Shown piece after piece: positions 22,105 to 28,938 of a stretch of 29,718 nt of DNA; the stretch's first letter is position 1, and each line of letters begins with the position of its first letter. Source of the stretch: a virus; IMG/VR virus record IMGVR_UViG_3300013132_000183, positions 1 through 29,718 of that record. One strand, given 5' to 3'. The notes beneath the pieces are model-generated. The model was given only the letters and a program-made list of their open reading frames with translations. It searched no databases and was not told the DNA's origin. The translations under genes were made by a program, and so were the position numbers.

Positions 22105-22270
22105 TCAGCGTTTACGACCCCGACGCGCTTTCATGAGACGGTAGCCAAACAGACTGTCAAGGCGCGGCTTTATTTCTTTGATCCAGTCTCCCTTTTCAGG
22201 TGTCTCATCTGGATCAAACTTCTTGTTCTGATTAGTGTCAATTAAATTATGTGTAAAGTGCGTGCTCCAT
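22105..22270 (-). pseudogene. Small basic-tailed protein gene with a one-base frameshift
   Basis: The ATG at 22270 overlaps the upstream stop as TGATG and reads MEHALYT before a stop. Skipping one base at about 22249 continues in a frame reading NLIDTNQNKKFDPDETPEKG, DWIKEIKPRLDSLFGYRLMK, ARRGRKR and a stop at 22105. This second frame has no ATG, GTG or TTG start before its core. It follows in frame after the TGA of the upstream gene, so read-through is an alternative. Protein-like composition and the TGATG join make the frameshift reading the best one. Confidence 0.55.
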
Positions 22271-22767
22271 CACAGGCCCTTGAGGACTGACAGAGGGTCT
22301 GTGTCCTCCTCTTCCTCGGGTGGCTCGGGAGTGGGTGCAGGAGTGGGCTCGGATGCCTCCGCATCGTCCGCCGCCTCAGCAGCGGGAGACGCAGATGCGG
22401 AGGCCTTGGGACTGTATGGGATGCCGTCGACTGTGAGGATCTTCACCATGTCAACAGTCTGCAGCCCCATGAGCACATTTCTGAGGTCCTCAACCCTCAT
22501 GCCGCTTGAGGGATCGTACCCGATGTTGAGGCTCACCATGTTCTTGTTCTCAGGAGCGTCGATCATGGGCTCAGACTGGCGCACAGTGATCACGTTCTTA
22601 GCGCCCCTCAGGTCTGTGAGAATGTCCGCCATCGAGGGATCGTTGGGCCGATTGATCTGAACACGGAGGCGCACCTTCACGTACGTGATGTCAGAGAAGT
22701 CCTCGTTGAGGGCACGACGCAGCGTCCTCCGAACGATCTCCCTAAGCTTTGACTCACGCATGAGCAT
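22270..22767 (-). CDS. Probable virion protein with tag-type N-terminus and acidic Pro-rich tail
   Basis: 165 residues; the ATG follows the upstream TAA directly. The N-terminus MRESKLREIVRRTLRRALNE is a variant of the shared tag. The middle (residues 26-115) is an alpha/beta domain: ITYVKVRLRVQINRP, AKNVITVRQSEP, NMVSLNIGYDP and LRNVLMGLQTVDMVKILTVD. It ends in a low-complexity Ala/Pro/Glu chain (SEPTPAPTPEPPEEEEDTD) like tails of phage core or scaffold proteins. No family recognised. Confidence 0.7.
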   Translation of the reverse strand: MLMRESKLREIVRRTLRRALNEDFSDITYVKVRLRVQINRPNDPSMADILTDLRGAKNVITVRQSEPMIDAPENKNMVSLNIGYDPSSGMRVEDLRNVLMGLQTVDMVKILTVDGIPYSPKASASASPAAEAADDAEASEPTPAPTPEPPEEEEDTDPLSVLKGL

Positions 22768-23208
22768 TTATGGCCTCAAAGATACTCTAATAGTAGGTAT
22801 AATTTCTCCAACTTTTGTAACAAGTAAAGCAACTAGGTCTGATTCAGAATACCCATTTGATAGAGCGGTTTCAAGATCTCTCTGGTAGCCTTGAGCAGTC
22901 TTTATAGCAGAAACAGAAGCTCTTCGTGCATCATCATTGACCAACAAGTGTCGTTTATGATCAAGAACCAGTTTACTTATTTCATTCTTAAGTTCATCCT
23001 CAAGCGACACCATCGAGGCCGGATTAAATCCCAACAGCTCATCAAGCTGATCAATCGGATCTTGAGATGCTAAGAGTGTGGTGTCATCAGGGCCCTCAAA
23101 GTCATCAGGGTCCTCAATAGTAGCACGAGGATTGTATTCATCGCCTACAAGACGTCCGATCTCTTCTGAGATGAGCCTTCGAAGCTGTGTCTGTGTGAGT
23201 CTAGGCAT
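22768..23208 (-). CDS. Probable virion protein with tag peptide
   Basis: 146 residues starting MPRLTQTQLRRLISEEIG, a clear copy of the shared tag. An acidic stretch follows (IEDPDDFEGPDDTT), then a helical region with DELKNEISKLVLDHKRHLLV and QGYQRDLETALSNGYSESDL. No enzyme motif is visible. The base composition here (22.78-23.45 kb) is clearly more A/T-rich than the flanking virion genes, which may mark a separate origin. Confidence 0.7.
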   Translation of the reverse strand: MPRLTQTQLRRLISEEIGRLVGDEYNPRATIEDPDDFEGPDDTTLLASQDPIDQLDELLGFNPASMVSLEDELKNEISKLVLDHKRHLLVNDDARRASVSAIKTAQGYQRDLETALSNGYSESDLVALLVTKVGEIIPTIRVSLRP

Positions 23209-23245
23209 TTAGAACTTTCTATTTCTTTCTTGATACACAATTATT

Positions 23246-24025
23246 TTAGAAAGGCGTTCCATCTGGATTTTGCACTTTTTCAAGCTGCATTTCAAGAGCA
23301 GCCATCACATTCGTCCATACCTTGGCTTCTTCTGACGTGATGCTGGAAGTCGTTTCTTTGGCCATTTTTTCGTATTGAGCTTTAAGACTTTTTAATTCTC
23401 CTTCATCTTGAATTGCCTTAATTTGCTCAATTGACTTAAGTGACTTAAGACGCGCTTTCAGAGGAACCGGAGGCGGACCCTCATTCAGCAGTGCAGCAAG
23501 GTCGACTGTGAAGACCCGCTCCTTCACTGTTGGGCGGGCCTTCCTAGACTCACGCTGCCACATGGGAGCATTTCCTCCGCGGCCGTATGGGTCTGTGTCG
23601 TAGATGTCCTCCGGCGCAGGACCGATGTCTGACGCCATGACAGCCTCTTCGGATCCAGGCTCATCAGCGACATTGTATATGAGCTCCTTGGCAGCCTCAT
23701 GGGCGGCCTCGGACGCGAGCTCCTCCTTGAACTCGTCGAACGTCCTCACACCCGAGTCCCAGTAGGCGCGGGGATCGGGCACGATCGCAATGTCCCGAAG
23801 GAGGTCGAGCTCCGCTGTCATTCGCCGGTTGAAGTCGTCCACGGCTGCCTTGAAAGCCTCCCACTCGGGACCCTGCGGATCTCCGCTCGGGAGGGCGCCC
23901 GAGCCGCCTGGGACCGGCCCCATCTGCATGGGAGGCTCAGGAGATAGGTCGTCGCCGGCAGCCTCCCTGAGGAGGCCTGCGAGCTTAAGCATTCTCTTCT
24001 CGTTGTACTCTCTCATTCCGCCCAT
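23246..24025 (-). CDS. Probable virion protein, helical, variant tag
   Basis: 259 residues; GGAG lies 8 bases before the ATG at 24025. The N-terminus REYNEKRMLKLAGLLREAAG is a divergent tag (it ends L-R-E-A). Then come a Gly/Pro-rich linker (MQMGPVPGGSGALPSGDPQG), a helical segment with FKEELASEAAHEAAKELIYN, and a second module after residue 165 (ERVFTVDLAALLNEG). The C-terminal 75 residues are Lys/Glu-rich helix and more A/T-rich in DNA than the first two thirds, suggesting a mosaic join near 23460. No family recognised. Confidence 0.65.
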   Translation of the reverse strand: MGGMREYNEKRMLKLAGLLREAAGDDLSPEPPMQMGPVPGGSGALPSGDPQGPEWEAFKAAVDDFNRRMTAELDLLRDIAIVPDPRAYWDSGVRTFDEFKEELASEAAHEAAKELIYNVADEPGSEEAVMASDIGPAPEDIYDTDPYGRGGNAPMWQRESRKARPTVKERVFTVDLAALLNEGPPPVPLKARLKSLKSIEQIKAIQDEGELKSLKAQYEKMAKETTSSITSEEAKVWTNVMAALEMQLEKVQNPDGTPF

Positions 24026-24027
24026 GA

Positions 24028-24606
24028 TCAGCTCTCCTTCACTCTCTGCTGTAGCAGGTAGATGTATCTGGTGTAGTCGTTCGCCGCTGAGGCGAGGAAG
24101 TCATTGAGTCCCAGCGGAAGGTCGCCCGCTGCCTCGAGGTCACCGAACAGCGTCTCAACGTGGTCGTTGAGGTCCCGAACGATCTGGAGCGCTGTTCCTG
24201 CGATCATCGCTGGGCTCGCGCCGGCGGGCGAGGGGTAGGTCAAAAGCTTCTCGAGCGCAGCGGCGGTCACAGTCTGTGGGCACGCGACGCCCTCGTCCTC
24301 TGTGATGCCGATCGCCTTCTCTGCGGCGCCGTCGTAGTCCTCGATGAGGGCCTCATAGATCTCGCCGTAGATGTTGACGTGGTCTCCCGCAAAGCCCGTG
24401 CCCTTCGTGAGCTGGTGGGCGGCGTGAAACCAGATTCCCGCGCACCGGAGGCAAGAGAGCAGGCTGCTCATCCCGTCCTCAACTGATGTGTGCTCGCTCA
24501 CCTCAACCTCGTCGAACAGGGGCACAACCTGAATTGCTCCCCCGCCGAGCGCAGCGCCCAGCTCTTCCTTGATGATCCTGTTTAGCTGTCCCTTTGTAAG
24601 CTTCAT
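24028..24606 (-). CDS. Dps/ferritin-like protein with N-terminal tag peptide
   Basis: 192 residues with AGGA before the ATG. The first 17 residues, MKLTKGQLNRIIKEELG, are the best copy of the tag. The rest reads as a four-helix Dps-like bundle: LRCAGIWFHAAHQLTKGTGF, AGDHVNIYGEIYEALIEDYD, GAAEKAIGI, LTYPSPAG and RDLNDHVETLFGDLEAAGDL. His64 and His76 are 12 residues apart and Asp92 and Glu96 are four apart, the spacing of the Dps ferroxidase ligands. Dps proteins oxidise and store iron and can bind and protect DNA. Packaged in a capsid, it could shield the genome from Fenton damage. The fold call is by pattern; the packaging is inference. Confidence 0.72.
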   Translation of the reverse strand: MKLTKGQLNRIIKEELGAALGGGAIQVVPLFDEVEVSEHTSVEDGMSSLLSCLRCAGIWFHAAHQLTKGTGFAGDHVNIYGEIYEALIEDYDGAAEKAIGITEDEGVACPQTVTAAALEKLLTYPSPAGASPAMIAGTALQIVRDLNDHVETLFGDLEAAGDLPLGLNDFLASAANDYTRYIYLLQQRVKES

Positions 24607-24618
24607 ATCTTGTTCCTC

Positions 24619-25386
24619 TCAGGTCCTGCGCCCAGCGCCTCGAACTGTCTCTCTCACAATCCTGCGGAGTCCGCCGCGAGCCTCGTAGACCGGCTCACCG
24701 CTGTCGTACCTGGTCATCTTGTAGTCCATGTAGTCGCTTATTGTGGAAATTGTCTGGTAGGCCATAGTCACCTTCGCCTGAAGCCACTCTGGGAGCGTGT
24801 CCTCGTCGGTGAGCCTGTCGTGTAGCGACTGGGCCTTTCTTGCGATGTTGAAGAGCTGACCCTTCGCCATCTGGGAGTCGCCGCCCGCGCCAAAATTTCT
24901 TCCCACGCCCTCGGGGGGCTCGAGGTGGGCGACCATCGCGTCTGCAGGCTCACTCATGTCAACGGGCATGGGATCTCCGCACTCGCGCATCATGTCCTGC
25001 TCGTGGTGTGCGGGATTAAAGTCTCGCTTGAGGACACTGTACATGATGTAGTCGTGGATCGCGTCGATGTGCTCAGCGGCAGAATTGATCTTGCTCTCTA
25101 TCCAGGGCTCCGCGTCGTCCCAGGGAGTTGCGAGTCCCGCGAGGTCCTCCGCCTTTGCTGCGAGCTTCTTCAGGTTGCCCAACAGCATGTAGCCGGGATG
25201 CTCCTCGTCGGGGGCGTCGAAGGGACCGCTCTCCTCTGTGCCCTCCCACTCCTCCTCATGGTCCATCACGTCGTCAGAGTGCTCTGGCTCGTCATCCCAG
25301 TCACTCTCGTACTGGACGTCGTCCATTCCGCACTCATTGAGCGACTCCTCGATGATGCTCTTTAACATTTCTCTAGTGATCTTCAT
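24619..25386 (-). CDS. Probable virion protein with tag and two internal repeats
   Basis: 255 residues; GGAGC 7-8 bases before the ATG. Tag MKITREMLKSIIEESLNE, then an acidic linker. Two copies of a helical repeat follow: residues 65-125 (MLLGNLKKLAAKAEDLAGLA ... WIESKINSAAEHIDAIHDYI) and 173-232 (MAKGQLFNIARKAQSLHDRL ... WLQAKVTMAYQTISTISDYM). Both share L-x-x-(I/L)-A-x-K-A, (E/P)-W-(I/L), K-(I/V) and D-Y-(I/M). I recognise this repeat from many marine phage proteins of unknown role. The C-terminus GGLRRIVRETVRG looks like a second tag copy at the other end. Confidence 0.75.
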   Translation of the reverse strand: MKITREMLKSIIEESLNECGMDDVQYESDWDDEPEHSDDVMDHEEEWEGTEESGPFDAPDEEHPGYMLLGNLKKLAAKAEDLAGLATPWDDAEPWIESKINSAAEHIDAIHDYIMYSVLKRDFNPAHHEQDMMRECGDPMPVDMSEPADAMVAHLEPPEGVGRNFGAGGDSQMAKGQLFNIARKAQSLHDRLTDEDTLPEWLQAKVTMAYQTISTISDYMDYKMTRYDSGEPVYEARGGLRRIVRETVRGAGRRT

Positions 25387-25417
25387 ATTAAACGCTCCGA
25401 GCGCTAATGAACATCAC

Positions 25418-25425
25418 TAAATATG
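25418..25425 (-). promoter_or_regulatory. Candidate promoter core upstream of the repeat protein gene
   Basis: TAAATATG on the plus strand (CATATTTA on the minus) lies 32 bases before the ATG at 25386. It matches the core of the motif at 21700 and 27873. Only 8 bases are shared, so this copy alone is weak. Confidence 0.3.
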
Positions 25426-25444
25426 AGTCTGCCCCGTGAAAGTG

Positions 25445-26056
25445 TCACATTTTGAGCAGAAATTCAGGCGGAATCATCTTAAAAGGCATGCTGATAAGGG
25501 ATCGAAGCGAGGGATCAGTCACACCAGCGGCATCTAGGGCGGTCTCTATCATGCTGCTGTAATCATCTTTACTTGCAGGCATTCTCTGCTTGACAAGCCT
25601 AACGAGCTCCGCCTCAAATCGACGCTTGGGTGCCTCCTTCTCCGCGACGTAGGACTTGCTAGCGGAGGCAGTGCCCTTCCAGGACCACGTGAGGCCGCCC
25701 ATTTGATCTGAGTCTCCTGGCCCCAGGGTCCTCCAGTCAAACTTTGAGTCAATTGCGTTAAAGACCTCCTCGATCTCAGGGTACATCACTCGAACTTCCT
25801 CGTGCGGCACATACCAGTGTGTGTCTGTGGTGCGCACGAGATAAGGCCGGTCAGGCCCATCAGTCACGTAGATGGGTGCAGCAGCAAGCCTGCGTCCTGT
25901 CGTGCTGTCAGACACGAGAATGTATCCCGAGTACGTGTCGGGGCCGTTCACAAAGTTGGGCTCTGTGGGTGTCGGACGTGGGTCCTCGTCGCCATCCCAG
26001 GAGGTCTCTAGTTCCTCTCTAATCAGGCGACGGAGCTGAGAATGTGTGAGTCTCAC
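25445..26056 (-). CDS. Probable virion protein with tag peptide
   Basis: 203 residues from the GTG at 26056 with AGG 8 bases upstream. The N-terminus MRLTHSQLRRLIREELE is a near-perfect tag. The body reads YSGYILVSDSTTGRRLAAAP, THWYVPHEEVRVMYPEIEEV, GGLTWSWKG and a basic helical end. No enzyme motif recognised. The 58-base gap downstream holds one copy of the TAAATATG motif. Confidence 0.72.
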   Translation of the reverse strand: MRLTHSQLRRLIREELETSWDGDEDPRPTPTEPNFVNGPDTYSGYILVSDSTTGRRLAAAPIYVTDGPDRPYLVRTTDTHWYVPHEEVRVMYPEIEEVFNAIDSKFDWRTLGPGDSDQMGGLTWSWKGTASASKSYVAEKEAPKRRFEAELVRLVKQRMPASKDDYSSMIETALDAAGVTDPSLRSLISMPFKMIPPEFLLKM

Positions 26057-26068
26057 AGTGTCAACCTA

Positions 26069-26884
26069 TCACTTTCTGTGCTTTTGAACTCTGCGCCACT
26101 CAGACTTGTCGACGCTGCGGGTCTTGCCGCCTCGTATGAAGCTGTTCACTCTCGCCATCGCCCAGGCGTGCTGTGGAATTCCCTGGCGGTGTCCAGTGAG
26201 CCAGGCGGCGAGACCCTTTCGATAGACAGATGTGAGAGCCCCAAGGGGCATGTTTGCGTTGTCTGCCTTCTTCTTAAGAGTCTCACGGGTCTTGCTGCCC
26301 AGGCCACCCTTCTTTTTCTTCTTCGCCTCGTCCAGGACCTCAGCTAGGAGCTTGTCGAGCTCAACTTCCAGTTCCTCATTTGTCCTTGCCTTGCGAGACT
26401 TATTATAGGTCTTGTCTGCAGTCCACTCATCGTAGCATCGGGCTGGAGGATTGGGCTCAGAGCAGATCCCTATCTCATAGGACATTTGCTTATTGCTCTT
26501 TCTCGTGCCCTTGTAGTAGTTTGGGTTTCCTGGGCGTCGTCGTCGGCGTCGACCCTCATCAACGTCCTCCGCAAGGAGGCTTATGACGGCTGACGCCATC
26601 GTGTCCTCGTCGACAGACACGATCTCGACAACAAGGTCGGACGCGTCGGCGTCTGCGTGAAGCCTGTGCCACACCTCAGCGGGAATAGGCTCAACTGATC
26701 CCACCTCAAGCACAACTGGGAGGCTATTGTCCACTTGCAGGGACCAGCCCTGCCCCTCGACAACACGCACGAGCCTGTGGTCCCTGTCTCTGTGCCACAC
26801 AAGCTCCTCGTGCGTGAGTCCCGATGAAAAAGTCCTCAGGCGGGCGCCGCTGGGGAGCTGGGTCTCACTAAACGGCATCATCAT
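26069..26884 (-). CDS. Multi-module phage protein: mini-cupin-like domain plus conserved C-terminal module
   Basis: 271 residues; three ATGs in a row (26884, 26881, 26878) follow GAGGTG, so the exact start is open. Residues 25-90 look like a small cupin: VWHRDRDHRLVRVVEGQGWS, LQVDNSLPVVLEVGS and PAEVWHRLHADADASDLVV, with His in VWHRD and VWHRL. A basic RRRRRRPGNPNYYKG linker follows. The C-terminal module (LGALTSVYRKGLAAWLTGHR ... HAWAMARVNSFIRGGKTRSV) is one I recognise from many phages, function unknown. The gene overlaps the small tagged gene before it by 17 bases and probably encodes a structural protein. Confidence 0.72.
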   Translation of the reverse strand: MMMPFSETQLPSGARLRTFSSGLTHEELVWHRDRDHRLVRVVEGQGWSLQVDNSLPVVLEVGSVEPIPAEVWHRLHADADASDLVVEIVSVDEDTMASAVISLLAEDVDEGRRRRRRPGNPNYYKGTRKSNKQMSYEIGICSEPNPPARCYDEWTADKTYNKSRKARTNEELEVELDKLLAEVLDEAKKKKKGGLGSKTRETLKKKADNANMPLGALTSVYRKGLAAWLTGHRQGIPQHAWAMARVNSFIRGGKTRSVDKSEWRRVQKHRK

Positions 26885-27035
26885 AGTTCACCTCATCTGC
26901 CTCATCACACCCAAAGTCCTCAGTGTCGTGATCGGGCACAGTGGACTCAGGAGGGCCGTAGTATGCGGCATCCAGCCACACCTTTCCCAGTTCCTCCCTA
27001 ATAAGACGCTGCAGCGCTGCCTCTGTTATCCTCAT
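26868..27035 (-). CDS. Mini-protein made mostly of the tag peptide, 55 residues
   Basis: The ATG at 27035 lies three bases after the upstream stop (GGTG nearby) and reads MRITEAALQRLIREELG, then KVWLDAAYYGPPESTVPDHD and an acidic end (DEADEVNYDDAV). The TAG stop is at 26868-26870. The tag match and tight fit between neighbours show it is real although very short. It could be a free tag, a core peptide, or the first exon-like remnant of a protein that once continued into the next gene. Confidence 0.75.
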   Translation of the reverse strand: MRITEAALQRLIREELGKVWLDAAYYGPPESTVPDHDTEDFGCDEADEVNYDDAV

Positions 27036-27038
27036 AGA

Positions 27039-27848
27039 TCACCACCAGCCGGGAATGTTTCGGCCAAAGAACTTTGTGGCGCGGCAGGCCCAGTATCCCG
27101 CCTGCGTCCGGTCCTTCTTGTCTGCACAGTTGTGCCTGTTGCCAAAGGACTTGCGGCGCTTTTTAGCAGCGTCAGAGTCGCCCATCGCATCGGGCATCGA
27201 TGATCCGAAAGAAACCTTCTTCACGTTGCCTGTCTTGGGATCTCGGACGTAGACATAGGCCTTGCCGCCGCCCCCGTGCTTCGGCTTTCCCAGCTCAACG
27301 CTCTTGCCCTTGTACTTCGCTTCTGGGATGACAGACTCGCAGATCTCACAGGGAGACTCCCAGTCTCCCGTCTCAACTAAGAAAGGAAAGTCGAGAGGAA
27401 CGCGTTTGCCCTCGTATAGTGCGTACTCACCCAGATCGGTCTGAAGGAGCTCCCTCTCCCACTCAGACCTTGGGCTGTAGGCACCCCCGCTGTGCAATCG
27501 CCGAACCTCATAGACAAGATCGAAGAACTCAGGAGTTCCTGGCCTGTAGATGGGCCTGTCTATTCCCACACCCTGACGCAGGTGGTAAGATGTTCCCTGG
27601 GAAAGTCCCATGCCAGACGGAGACATCTGGTCCATTGTCTTTGTGAGGGTCTGGCCCTTCTTCCAAGTGGGCCCACTGTTCGTGCAGTAGTACTTCACCG
27701 CAGTGCCCGTGTCAGACGGAAGCGAGATGAGATCTACGACAATTCCACGCGATCCCTTGTGCTTACATCCAGGGTTCGTGTTGACCACCGCGTCACCGAG
27801 CTGGGGCTCCCAGGTGTGGGACTGAAAAGTGTTATCAGAATGATGCAT
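27039..27848 (-). CDS. Multi-module phage protein: SH3-like module plus C-terminal Cys/His module
   Basis: 269 residues. Module 1 (LGDAVVNTNPGCKHKGSRGI, VVDLISLPSDTGTAVKYYCT, GQTLTKTMDQMSPSG) is a relative of the GDLV group. Module 2 (YRPGTPEFFDLVYEVRRLHS, LLQTDLGEYALYEGKRVPLD) and module 3 (YVYVRDPKTGNVKKVSFGSS, KRRKSFGNRHNCADKKDRTQ, AGYWACRATKFFGRNIPGWW) are both patterns I recognise from many phage genomes. Module 3 has Cys and His residues that could bind metal. No tag is present at the N-terminus. Start is supported by GAGAG and by a promoter-like motif 26 bases upstream. Confidence 0.75.
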   Translation of the reverse strand: MHHSDNTFQSHTWEPQLGDAVVNTNPGCKHKGSRGIVVDLISLPSDTGTAVKYYCTNSGPTWKKGQTLTKTMDQMSPSGMGLSQGTSYHLRQGVGIDRPIYRPGTPEFFDLVYEVRRLHSGGAYSPRSEWERELLQTDLGEYALYEGKRVPLDFPFLVETGDWESPCEICESVIPEAKYKGKSVELGKPKHGGGGKAYVYVRDPKTGNVKKVSFGSSMPDAMGDSDAAKKRRKSFGNRHNCADKKDRTQAGYWACRATKFFGRNIPGWW

Positions 27849-27872
27849 GTGACACTCTCTGCGAGAATACTG

Positions 27873-27884
27873 GTAAATATGTTG
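27873..27884 (-). promoter_or_regulatory. Candidate promoter element, second copy of the 12-bp motif
   Basis: GTAAATATGTTG on the plus strand is identical to 21700-21711. It lies 26 bases upstream of the ATG at 27848, in an 84-base intergenic gap after the cytidylyltransferase gene. This is the first gene of the virion block in transcription order, a natural place for a late promoter. Confidence 0.45.
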
Positions 27885-27932
27885 CTAGCACACCAGTGAT
27901 TCTGACAATGTTGTGGTGTCACAGGTGTGATT

Positions 27933-28391
27933 TTACAGTGCCTTTATCACATTGTCAATGTAAGGCAGCAGTGCAGCATCGGCGCGTCGGCGCATCTCTG
28001 CCTCAAAGACCCTGTCGCGCAAAGCTGAGGAAGAGTACGCGTGCCCTCGAGTGTTGAAGATCACGCGAATAGGCAGCTGCCATCCAGTGAACTGCTTGCC
28101 CTTCCAGTCAGCACCGACAATTCTGACATCTGGCTTCACAATGTCGAGAAGTGTGAGAAGACCCGCTTCAGTCTCGTAGGTGTGAACAGCGTCCACCCAT
28201 CGCATTGATCGCACCATGATGAGTCGCTCATCGAGAGACATGATGGGCTTGTTTTTCTGCGGCCTATCGATTGTGGGATCAACCTGCACGCCCACAACGA
28301 GCTTGTCACAGTGACTTTTGGCCTCCTCGAGCATGAGCGCATGCCCAGGATGCAGCAGGTCGAAGGAGCCACACGTGAAACCGACGGTCAC
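27933..28391 (-). CDS. Cytidylyltransferase-like nucleotidyltransferase (TagD/RfaE type)
   Basis: 152 residues from the GTG at 28391 (GTGA overlap). The HxGH motif is at residues 14-17 (FDLLHPGHALML), with RLIMVRSMRWVD after it and a C-terminal YSSSALRDRVFEAEMR like the S-S-T-x-x-R motif of this family. Members activate glycerol-3-phosphate, heptose or ethanolamine phosphate with CTP or ATP. A phage copy could make a sugar-nucleotide precursor or modify surface polymers. The exact substrate cannot be read. Confidence 0.85.
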   Translation of the reverse strand: MTVGFTCGSFDLLHPGHALMLEEAKSHCDKLVVGVQVDPTIDRPQKNKPIMSLDERLIMVRSMRWVDAVHTYETEAGLLTLLDIVKPDVRIVGADWKGKQFTGWQLPIRVIFNTRGHAYSSSALRDRVFEAEMRRRADAALLPYIDNVIKAL

Positions 28392-28648
28392 GGAACCTTC
28401 CTCGTGTACTCAAACGGATCGATAAATTGGGTCCAGTCCCTCTCGCTTGTCCCCTCGCTCTCGTTAAATACGAAGAAATTTCTTGCGTTGTGACCCGGCA
28501 CAAGAGCGATGACTTGAGAACCCTCGCCTAAGTTGGATTCAATCTCTCGCCTCGCAGTCTCAGATGAGAAACTGCCAAAGTGGTTCATAACAGCAAATCT
28601 GTCGTGGTGAGACACGACTGCTGTCCAGCACTGGTTTCCAGTTGTCAT
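28388..28648 (-). CDS. Small hypothetical protein
   Basis: 86 residues starting MTTGNQCWTAVVSHHDRF; ATGA overlaps on both sides. It reads ETARREIESNLGEGSQVIAL, VPGHNARNFFVFNES and DWTQFIDPFEYTRKVP, an alpha/beta pattern. No family recognised. Its tight overlap with both neighbours suggests one translational unit. Confidence 0.65.
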   Translation of the reverse strand: MTTGNQCWTAVVSHHDRFAVMNHFGSFSSETARREIESNLGEGSQVIALVPGHNARNFFVFNESEGTSERDWTQFIDPFEYTRKVP

Positions 28649-28938
28649 TCTGTCTGATCCTTTGCATCATTTGCGACACCCAAAATGGCGTATCCGCAGA
28701 TATCTTTCCACGGCGACTCTCCAAAAGCATCCTTCTTGTTTGACAGGCGAAACAGCTTGTCGATCACTCTTGTAATAGCTAACGCATCCCTGTACTGTGG
28801 GGGCTGAATGCCATTGGGATACAGCACCTCGAGGATCCTGCATGCCTGGCCGAAGGAGTCACCGTAGGCCTCGTTCTTCTCCTGGACGAGGCATCCAATC
28901 TCCTTTCCGATCTCCTCGTACTTCTTTCCTGCGCTCAT
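28645..28938 (-). CDS. Nucleotide-modification-associated type protein (DUF1599/Nmad1-like)
   Basis: 97 residues from the ATG at 28938, which overlaps the upstream stop as ATGA. The order YEEIGKEIGCLVQEKNEAYG, DSFGQACRILEVLYPNGIQP, YRDALAITRVIDKLFRLSNK, GESPWKDICGYAILG matches small phage proteins linked to DNA base modification and the all-alpha NTP pyrophosphatase fold. The conserved E-K-N-x-x-Y-G-D and D-I-x-G-Y are visible. A role in nucleotide pool control is likely. Confidence 0.72.
   Translation of the reverse strand: MSAGKKYEEIGKEIGCLVQEKNEAYGDSFGQACRILEVLYPNGIQPPQYRDALAITRVIDKLFRLSNKKDAFGESPWKDICGYAILGVANDAKDQTE

Noticed and set aside
22081-22245. Plus-strand ORF of 54 codons starting MYKDFFVVSAF with AAGGAG exactly 6 bases upstream.
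   Set aside because: It is antisense to the minus-strand small gene at 22105-22270, which has the more protein-like sequence. Every other convincing gene is on the minus strand. The ribosome-site match is striking but probably chance.
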